Under the pieces are notes generated by a model that was not told the origin of the DNA, searched no databases, and saw only the letters and a list, made by a program, of their open reading frames with translations. Source: Clostridia bacterium (lineage in GTDB: Bacteria > Bacillota > Clostridia > Christensenellales > Borkfalkiaceae). Taken from it: 7,146 nucleotides of DNA. The DNA lies in contig JAIEAS010000320.1 in assembly GCA_029071285.1 (NCBI GenBank), positions 1-7,146 of the forward strand, written 5' to 3'. How positions within the stretch are numbered: position 1 is the stretch's first letter; every line of letters begins with the position of its first letter. A program made the position numbers and the translations under genes. This document shows, piece by piece, positions 1 through 5,185 of this stretch.

Positions 1-1040
1 CCGAGGTACCACGCGGGACCGTCGAGCGCAATCGTATCGAACTTGGCTTTCATTTTTTCGGTTATCTTCAGAACGTAGCAGTACGGCAGAATATTGTAGT
101 AATAACCGGGGTCGTCTTCCACTAACTCTTCAAGCTGTCTTGCTTCGGCAAGCAGTAAAAACTTTTTGAACCCGCAGATTCTGGCGTACGATATTAATTG
201 CTCGTTAGTGCGTACGTCGATTTTATTTGACAGAATAAACACGTTTACCGCGCATACTATCAGTGCTACGGTGACGAGTACGCCCGCCTGATACGGCATA
301 ACCATAAAGCCGACCGACATAGGTATTCCGCCGAAGGTCAGAAAGAACGGTATTAAAAGAAACCTGAATACCGAGCCCTTCGGCATACCGTCGTTGGCGC
401 TGGACGGCAGTGAAATTATCAGCTTCGGAAAGGCTATTGAAACCATAGGGAATATACAGATAAGCAGTACGGTGTCCTGTATGGAGAGCCCCACGATAAA
501 AATTACCGCTAAGGCGGACAGGAAGGACGTTATAAGACTCGTCGTTTTGAACGCCCTCGATTTTTCGTCGGTAATTCTCTTCGCGTAAGTCCCGCACGCG
601 TTGGTTATCTGTCCGTAGAATTCTTTAAAGCCCGACAGCGCCGCCAGCGTGTAAAACGTTTCGCGTCCGTTTGCGAAAATGCAGTTAAAAAGCTGAACTT
701 CTATATCGTAAGTTTTCGGGTTGAAGCACTCGGTTTCGGTCGGGGGCTCCAAGTCTTTTAATTTGCTGAGCTTTAAACCGCGCTTGCAGTCCTCTTCTAT
801 GGTGATAAATCCGCGGTCAGCCCAATAGAGCATAAGCGGGTTAAAAATTTCCCTCGGTTCGGCTTTTGCGCCGTAGTATTGGAGCATAACGTCCAGAGGC
901 GAAGCTCCGCGCGGAGGAAGATATTCCACGGGCTTTATAACCCGCCGTTTTTTGGCAACGCCTATTATCAAGGGAATAAACGTTGCGAAAAATTCCGCCG
1001 CGATAAGAAGGGAAGCAACGATAATATTTTCGGTACTCAC
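1..1040 (-). CDS. DUF2207-like (YciQ-like) membrane protein, second tandem paralog, 3' end beyond window
   Basis: Open frame of 346 codons from a GTG at 1040-1038 that continues past the left edge. An AAAGGGGG ribosome binding site 8 nt upstream supports the GTG, whose bases overlap the stop of the preceding gene (GTGA). One hydrophobic segment near residues 7-28 is followed by a basic stretch (KKRR) and a cytoplasmic-looking region with a RGASPLDV motif (about 44-51). Two hydrophobic blocks follow, about 167-211 and 226-271. The C-terminal part carries a KFLLLAEARQLEEL helix (about 293-306) and a YYYNILPYCYVL motif (about 313-324). The layout and the 'YY..LPY.Y' ending resemble the C-terminal half of DUF2207/YciQ-like proteins, whose function is unknown. 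The extracytoplasmic N-terminal DUF2207 domain is absent. The similar arrangement in the preceding gene marks the two as tandem duplicates. Only a short tail should lie outside the window. Family assignment is from remembered motifs; the reading frame itself is firm. Confidence 0.85.
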   Translation of the reverse strand, partial: MSTENIIVASLLIAAEFFATFIPLIIGVAKKRRVIKPVEYLPPRGASPLDVMLQYYGAKAEPREIFNPLMLYWADRGFITIEEDCKRGLKLSKLKDLEPPTETECFNPKTYDIEVQLFNCIFANGRETFYTLAALSGFKEFYGQITNACGTYAKRITDEKSRAFKTTSLITSFLSALAVIFIVGLSIQDTVLLICIFPMVSIAFPKLIISLPSSANDGMPKGSVFRFLLIPFFLTFGGIPMSVGFMVMPYQAGVLVTVALIVCAVNVFILSNKIDVRTNEQLISYARICGFKKFLLLAEARQLEELVEDDPGYYYNILPYCYVLKITEKMKAKFDTIALDGPAWYL

Positions 1041-2071
1041 AGCAAGTTCCCCCTTTCGCCGTTCGGACTCACGAACCAGTCGGGCAGGTTTTCGCGGTTA
1101 AACTTGCGCTTCACCAGAAATTTTATATTGAACGCGTACAGATAGGGCAGAACCTCGTAGTAGTCAATCCCCTCTTCCTGCAATTTTATCCTGCTTGTAA
1201 AAAGCAGAAATTTTCTGTAATTTACGAGGTCGGAATAGTCGGCGAGGTTATTCTTTTCGCGGTGGTCGACGAACTGCACCAAGATGTAACTGCCGACGAA
1301 CAGAATTGCGATCGAGGCGTACGCTAAGCCCCACGGGTCGAAGGTGTTGGCGTACGCGTCTATCATCAGAAAGATTGACGGCGCAACCCAGCCCAGGCTC
1401 CAGATAAGCCTGAACAGAAATGGAATTTCCTGAATGAACCTGAACACGAAGAGCCCTATCATAATCAGAAAGGGCGGAATAAGTCCCACGAAGCTGCCCG
1501 TTATCGCAAGATAAACACCGCTTAGCACGAAGGGCAAAAACGACAGTATAAAGGTTGCGACTTTGAGTTTATAGTGCTTTGATGAAAACACTCCCTCGTC
1601 CTCGCGCGAAGCGTAAGCCTCATTGACGGACTTCACTTTTTCTTTTTTTATGAGCGGTTTATTTATATTCACTACTACCGCGCTTCCGTGCCTTGCGAAC
1701 ACGCCGTTGAATACGTCCCGCTCGCGGACGTACGTTCCTCTATCGAAGAATACCGCCGTATCCTTTGCGTGGTCTGGCGGACGTTTGCGGCACACGAGCT
1801 TTACGCGGTTTCGGCTGACGTACTCCACGCGGATATAACCCATCTGCGCCCAGTGAACTATGAGCGCGCGGGTCAGTTTGCGCGGAAAGGTTTTGCCTAT
1901 AAAAATACGCTGAACGTCCAAAGGCGAAAAACCGCGCGAAAGCGCGGTTACTCTTTGTCTTTTAACGTATGCACGCGTGCGCACGCCGTAAATTATCGCA
2001 AGTATACAGATTACGAGTATACAGGCGTACACGGCGACCGCGGTTGCGTGGTAGAGAACGGGTTTGTACAT
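1037..2071 (-). CDS. DUF2207-like (YciQ-like) polytopic membrane protein, first tandem paralog
   Basis: 344 aa, complete. Residues 11-29 form a membrane segment followed by basic residues (RTRAYVKRQR), so the next region is probably cytoplasmic. It contains RGFSPLDV (about 46-53), a basic strand-rich stretch (about 80-98) and a charged linker to about 168. Hydrophobic segments follow near 171-191, 194-213, 221-240 and 247-268. The tail has KFLLFTSRIKLQEE (about 287-300), YYEVLPYLYAF (about 304-314) and DWF (331-333). The order of membrane segment, 'SPLDV' region, membrane block and 'YY.VLPY.Y' tail matches the C-terminal portion of DUF2207/YciQ-like membrane proteins. The usual N-terminal extracytoplasmic domain and a cleavable signal peptide are missing. 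The ATG lies 3 nt after the proS stop, with only a weak AAGAG-like ribosome binding site inside proS, so it is probably translated from the proS message. Its stop overlaps the next gene, a paralog. The biochemical role is unknown; membrane location is well supported. Confidence 0.85.
   Translation of the reverse strand: MYKPVLYHATAVAVYACILVICILAIIYGVRTRAYVKRQRVTALSRGFSPLDVQRIFIGKTFPRKLTRALIVHWAQMGYIRVEYVSRNRVKLVCRKRPPDHAKDTAVFFDRGTYVRERDVFNGVFARHGSAVVVNINKPLIKKEKVKSVNEAYASREDEGVFSSKHYKLKVATFILSFLPFVLSGVYLAITGSFVGLIPPFLIMIGLFVFRFIQEIPFLFRLIWSLGWVAPSIFLMIDAYANTFDPWGLAYASIAILFVGSYILVQFVDHREKNNLADYSDLVNYRKFLLFTSRIKLQEEGIDYYEVLPYLYAFNIKFLVKRKFNRENLPDWFVSPNGERGNLL
1049..1056 (-). promoter_or_regulatory. 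Ribosome binding site for the GTG-started membrane protein
   Basis: On the minus strand AAAGGGGG lies 8 nt before the GTG at 1040. It sits inside the last codons of the upstream gene. It decides the start of a gene that has no nearby ATG and fits translational coupling through the GTGA stop/start overlap. Confidence 0.7.
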
Positions 2072-2074
2072 ATC

Positions 2075-3502
2075 TTAATAAGCTCTTGCGAAAATTACGG
2101 TGTGAGCGGCTTTTTTACCGCAGACAGCGCACTTGCAGCTCGTTTCGCCCTCGGCGATAACGCGCGAGGTTGCGGCGGTTTCGGTCTTTACTTTGTCCTC
2201 GCACTCGCGCGAGCCGCACCAGCCCGCTTTTACGAAGTTGCCGCCGTCAACGCCCTGCAAAATGCCCTTTATATCTTCCGCATAAACAATGCGGTTATCG
2301 CGCCTTACTCTTGCGGCTTCCAGCATATCCTTCTGCACGGTTGCAAGAAGTGCGCTCACTGTATCTTCGATATTTTCCAAAGCGTACTCGCTCTTTTCGA
2401 GTGTGTCGCGGCGGAAAATCATTGCCTTGCCGTTTTCGATGTCGCGGGGACCTAACTCAATTCTGAGGGGCACGCCCTTCATTTCCCACTCGTTGAATTT
2501 CCAGCCGGGACTCTGCTCGCCGTCGTCGAGAACTACCCTCACGCCCGCCTTTTCAAGCTTTTGTTTAAGCTTTTCGCAGACTTCCAGAACCCCGCCTTTT
2601 TTAGCGGCGATGGGAACTATAACAACCTGCGTGGGCGCGACTACGGGCGGCAGAATCAGACCGCGGTTGTCGCCGTGCGCCATAATGAGCGCGCCGATAA
2701 GCCTTGTGGAAACACCCCAGCTCGAGGTGTAAACGAATTTCTGCGCGCCGTCCTTGTCGAGGTATTTTATATCGAACGCCTTTGCAAAGTTCTGTCCGAG
2801 ATAATGGCTCGTGCCCGCCTGCAGGCTTTTGCCGTCCTTCATCATAGCTTCCATTCCGAAGGTTGCAACTGCGCCCGCGAACTTTTCCTTTTCGGTCTTT
2901 CTGCCGCAGATTACGGGAATTGCAAGGCTGTTTTCGGCGAACTCTTTATACACGCCGAGCATCTTCATAGTTTCGTCCAGCGCCTCCTCTTCGGTCGAGT
3001 GCGCGGTGTGTCCTTCCTGCCATAAAAACTCGGAAGTTCTCAAAAAAGGACGGGTGGTTTTTTCCCAGCGCATAACGTTCGCCCACTGGTTTATAAGCAC
3101 GGGCAAATCGCGGTAGGACTGAATCCACTTGGAATACATACTGCCGAAAATGGTTTCCGACGTGGGACGGATTGCAAGGGGCTCGGCAAGCTCTTCGCCG
3201 CCCGCGTGGGTTACTACCGCAACCTCGGGCGCAAACCCTTCAACGTGTTCCGCCTCCTTCGTGAAAAAGCTCATAGGAATGAGCAAAGGGAAATAAGCGT
3301 TTTTGTGCCCCGTGGCTTTAAATCTTTTATCCAGCTCCGCCTGAATATTTTCCCATATGGCGTAGCCGTAAGGACGGATTACCATAGTGCCCTTTACGGG
3401 TCCGTAATCCACAAGACCGGTCTTAATCACAACGTCGGTATACCAACGCGGAAAATCGGCTTCAATGTCCGCAATCTGTTCAACGAAATTTTCCTTTGCC
3501 AT
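2075..3502 (-). CDS. proS: Proline--tRNA ligase (prolyl-tRNA synthetase), archaeal/eukaryotic-like short type
   Basis: Charges tRNA-Pro with proline in the cytoplasm, using ATP; class II synthetase. From the ATG at 3502 the protein has 475 residues, the usual length for the type without the internal editing (INS) insertion. Visible parts are VDYGPVKG (31-38), RPTSE of the proline/ATP site (112-116), motif 2 with RWEKTTRPFLRTSEFLWQEGH (145-165) and motif 3 around STRLIGALIMAHGDNRG (265-281). The anticodon-binding domain spans about 289-395. A C-terminal zinc-type domain has Cys429, Cys434, Cys458 and Cys461 (plus Cys456), and the chain ends in Tyr475, as in characterised members of this type. 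GGAG 8 nt upstream supports this ATG. A TTG ten codons further upstream (3532) is in frame, but it lies before the predicted transcription start and has no ribosome binding site. The leader is too short for a T-box. First gene of the leftward unit. Confidence 0.97.
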   Translation of the reverse strand: MAKENFVEQIADIEADFPRWYTDVVIKTGLVDYGPVKGTMVIRPYGYAIWENIQAELDKRFKATGHKNAYFPLLIPMSFFTKEAEHVEGFAPEVAVVTHAGGEELAEPLAIRPTSETIFGSMYSKWIQSYRDLPVLINQWANVMRWEKTTRPFLRTSEFLWQEGHTAHSTEEEALDETMKMLGVYKEFAENSLAIPVICGRKTEKEKFAGAVATFGMEAMMKDGKSLQAGTSHYLGQNFAKAFDIKYLDKDGAQKFVYTSSWGVSTRLIGALIMAHGDNRGLILPPVVAPTQVVIVPIAAKKGGVLEVCEKLKQKLEKAGVRVVLDDGEQSPGWKFNEWEMKGVPLRIELGPRDIENGKAMIFRRDTLEKSEYALENIEDTVSALLATVQKDMLEAARVRRDNRIVYAEDIKGILQGVDGGNFVKAGWCGSRECEDKVKTETAATSRVIAEGETSCKCAVCGKKAAHTVIFARAY

Positions 3503-3510
3503 TATATTTA

Positions 3511-3516
3511 CTCCAA
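3511..3516 (-). promoter_or_regulatory. Ribosome binding site of proS
   Basis: TTGGAG on the minus strand, ending 8 nt before the ATG at 3502. It selects the MAKENF start over the upstream in-frame TTG at 3532. Confidence 0.8.
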
Positions 3517-3517
3517 A

Positions 3518-3532
3518 AATTTGATTGTACAA
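3518..3532 (-). repeat. Left arm of a 15-nt inverted repeat (TTGTACAATCAAATT)
   Basis: Read on the minus strand, this matches 14 of 15 bases of TTGTATAATCAAATT at 3659-3673 on the plus strand. In this arm the sequence lies just downstream of the proS -10 and covers the predicted transcription start. It contains the palindrome TTGTACAA. It could be a shared operator half or chance similarity between two AT-rich start regions. Confidence 0.4.
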
Positions 3533-3533
3533 A

Positions 3534-3562
3534 ATTATACCACAGCCGCGCCCAAAAATAAA
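3534..3562 (-). promoter_or_regulatory. proS promoter (extended -10)
   Basis: On the minus strand a perfect TATAAT (3539-3534) is preceded by TGG, giving the TGn extended -10 form. A poor -35 candidate, TTTATT (3562-3557, 3 of 6 matches), is 17 bp upstream, so the extended -10 probably carries most of the recognition. The predicted transcription start is near 3527, giving a leader of about 25 nt that contains the GGAG site. Confidence 0.65.
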
Positions 3563-3593
3563 ACGATTTAACGGGATTTTATCAAAAAATACC

Positions 3594-3606
3594 AGCGGTT
3601 ACCGCT
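3594..3606. promoter_or_regulatory. Perfect 13-nt palindrome between the divergent promoters, candidate operator
   Basis: AGCGGT-T-ACCGCT is perfectly symmetric around 3600. It lies 31 nt from the proposed -35 of proS on one side and 31 nt from the proposed -35 of the mutase gene on the other. No gene ends here on either strand, so a terminator role is unlikely. A binding site for a dimeric regulator acting on both units is the natural guess, but nothing in the window identifies such a regulator. Confidence 0.35.
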
Positions 3607-3637
3607 TAAAAATTTTGGCGGAAACGAAGTCAAATAC

Positions 3638-3667
3638 TTGCTAAAAACAAGTTTAATATTGTATAAT
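3638..3667 (+). promoter_or_regulatory. Promoter of the phosphohexomutase-transketolase unit
   Basis: TTGCTA (3638-3643, 4 of 6 matches to the -35 consensus), an 18-bp spacer and a perfect TATAAT (3662-3667). Counting the last -10 base as -7 puts +1 at 3674, which is the A of the mutase ATG. The transcript from this promoter would therefore have essentially no leader. Confidence 0.65.
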
Positions 3668-3673
3668 CAAATT
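3659..3673 (+). repeat. Right arm of a 15-nt inverted repeat (TTGTATAATCAAATT)
   Basis: Partner of the minus-strand copy at 3532-3518, differing at one base (TAT versus TAC). Here the repeat contains the -10 box of the mutase promoter and runs up to the start codon, so a protein bound to it would block polymerase directly. Confidence 0.4.
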
Positions 3674-5176
3674 ATGCAAAGCGCAAAGTACAAACATCTT
3701 AAAAGCGGAACCGACGTGCGCGGAATTGCCGTCGGCGATAATTCTCCCGTCACCTTGACCGACGGGGCGGTTTTGGACGTTACACGCGCGTTTGCAAAAT
3801 GGCTTAAAAATAAAAGCGGAAAATCCCGTCTTAAAATTGCCGTTGGCAACGACAGCAGAATTTCCGCCGACCGCATAGTTAAATGCGTTAAAGAAGGACT
3901 GACGGCAAGCGGCTGCAACGTCGTTTACACGGGGCTTTCTTCCACGCCTTCTATGTTTATACTTTTAAAAAAATCCGATTTCGGCTGCGACGGCTCGATT
4001 ATGATAACCGCCTCGCACCTGCCGTATGACAGGAACGGGCTGAAATTTTTCACCCCCGACGGCGGACTTGACGGAAAAGATATCGACGAAATTTTAGCCT
4101 TAGCCGAAAGCGGCAATTTCGAAAACGGCAAGGGAGTTTGCGAAAACAAGTCCTTTATGGACGGGTATTCGGGCATTCTCGTAGACCTTATACGCAGACA
4201 GACGGGAAAAGAAAAACCGCTTGCGGGCAAAAAAATAATAGTCGACGCGGGAAACGGCGCGGGCGGATTTTTTGCGGACAAGGTGTTAAAGCCCCTCGGC
4301 GCAAACACCGAAGGCAGCCAGTTTCTAGAGCCCGACGGACTTTTCCCCAACCACGCCCCCAACCCCGAGGACAAGCAGGCGATTAAAAGCCTTTCCGACG
4401 CAGTCGTAAAACACGGCGCAGACCTCGGAATTATTTTCGATACAGACGTAGACCGCGCGGGCGCGGTGGACTGCGACGGCGGCGAGATTAACCGCAACCG
4501 ACTTATAGCCTTACTTTCGGCAATGCTTTTAAAGGATAAAGCGGGCGTTATCGTCACCGACTCGGTTACGAGCGACGGACTTACCGAGTTTATCGAAAGT
4601 CTTGGCGGGAAACATTTAAGATATATGCGCGGATACAAAAACGTGATAGACAAGTGCAACGAGGTGAACGCCGCAGGCGGCTACTCTCCCCTTGCGATTG
4701 AAACTTCTGGGCACGCCGCGTTTCTTGAAAACTATATGCTTGACGACGGCGCTTACGTCGTTGCAAAGCTTTTGATTTCTCTCGCAAACGCAAAGGCGGG
4801 CGAAAAGCTGACGAGCGTTATCTCTACCCTTCCCGAAGCCGTCGAGTGCGACGAGATAAGACTGACCTTCAACGAAAAGTCTGCCGACTTTAAAAAAGAG
4901 GGCGCAAAGCTTATCGAAGATTTAAAGGCTTACGCTTTGAAATCGGACGGTATGCGCCTTGCGGAAGAAAACTACGAGGGCGCGAGAATTAATTTCAAAA
5001 AGGGCGAGGGCGACGGCTGGCTGCTTTTAAGGCAGAGCGTGCACGACCCCGTAATTCCTATAAACTTTGAAAGCAATTCAAAAGGCGGCAATAAGCTTAT
5101 GGCTGAAACGCTTTTGAAGTTTCTGGAAGGTTACGAATTTTTAAATCTTGAAAACTTAAAAAATTTTACATATTAG
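3674..5176 (+). CDS. Phosphohexomutase (phosphoglucomutase/phosphomannomutase superfamily)
   Basis: Moves phosphate between C1 and C6 of a hexose phosphate through a phosphoserine enzyme; probably cytoplasmic. 500 aa from the ATG at 3674. The start gives MQSAKYKHLKSGTDVRGIA, where GTDVRG is the N-terminal substrate/phosphate loop seen near the start in this superfamily. The phosphoserine loop is TASHLPYDRNGLKFF with catalytic Ser114. The metal loop is DTDVDR (Asp256, Asp258, Asp260). The sugar-specificity loop is ETSGH (343-347) and the C-terminal phosphate loop is RQSVHDP (from Arg453). All four domains are thus present. The loops differ slightly from the textbook TASHNP and E-x-SGH forms but fit a recognised 'TASHLP' subgroup. 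Whether glucose, mannose or both is the substrate cannot be told, so no symbol is given. No ribosome binding site precedes the ATG, and the -10 box ends 6 nt before it. Longer in-frame TTG starts (3638, 3659) overlap the promoter and are rejected. The transketolase start lies 9 nt past the stop. Confidence 0.93.
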   Translation: MQSAKYKHLKSGTDVRGIAVGDNSPVTLTDGAVLDVTRAFAKWLKNKSGKSRLKIAVGNDSRISADRIVKCVKEGLTASGCNVVYTGLSSTPSMFILLKKSDFGCDGSIMITASHLPYDRNGLKFFTPDGGLDGKDIDEILALAESGNFENGKGVCENKSFMDGYSGILVDLIRRQTGKEKPLAGKKIIVDAGNGAGGFFADKVLKPLGANTEGSQFLEPDGLFPNHAPNPEDKQAIKSLSDAVVKHGADLGIIFDTDVDRAGAVDCDGGEINRNRLIALLSAMLLKDKAGVIVTDSVTSDGLTEFIESLGGKHLRYMRGYKNVIDKCNEVNAAGGYSPLAIETSGHAAFLENYMLDDGAYVVAKLLISLANAKAGEKLTSVISTLPEAVECDEIRLTFNEKSADFKKEGAKLIEDLKAYALKSDGMRLAEENYEGARINFKKGEGDGWLLLRQSVHDPVIPINFESNSKGGNKLMAETLLKFLEGYEFLNLENLKNFTY

Positions 5177-5179
5177 GAG
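5175..5179 (+). promoter_or_regulatory. Ribosome binding site of transketolase
   Basis: AGGAG overlaps the mutase stop codon (TAG at 5174-5176) and lies 6 nt before the ATG at 5186. The overlap and short spacing indicate translation from one message with the mutase gene. Confidence 0.8.
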
Positions 5180-5185
5180 AAAATT

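Noticed and set aside
223..597. A 124-codon minus-strand frame inside the second membrane gene.
   Set aside because: It is another frame of the GTG-started gene, which continues through the whole region with membrane segments and family motifs.
1..2071. One membrane gene split by a frameshift at about 1037.
   Set aside because: Each half contains its own N-terminal membrane segment, SPLDV region and LPY tail, so these are two complete paralogs with a GTGA overlap rather than one broken gene.
1688..2455. A 255-codon plus-strand open frame spanning the start of the membrane gene and the proS 3' end.
   Set aside because: It runs antisense across two well-supported genes, has low-complexity Arg/Cys/Ala-rich content without a recognisable domain, and has no convincing ribosome binding site.
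3503..3533. A T-box or other riboswitch leader upstream of proS.
   Set aside because: The predicted leader is about 25 nt, far too short for a T-box, and no specifier or antiterminator structure is present.
3594..3616. Hairpin AGCGG-TTA-CCGCT followed by TAAAAATTTT as an intrinsic terminator.
   Set aside because: No gene ends toward it from either side, since both flanking genes start away from it. The stem is only 5-6 bp and no clean U-tract follows.
3925..4659. A 244-codon minus-strand open frame opposite the phosphohexomutase.
   Set aside because: Ser/Pro/Ile-rich translation typical of the antisense of a GC-rich coding frame. The plus strand encodes a clear enzyme with all its active-site loops.
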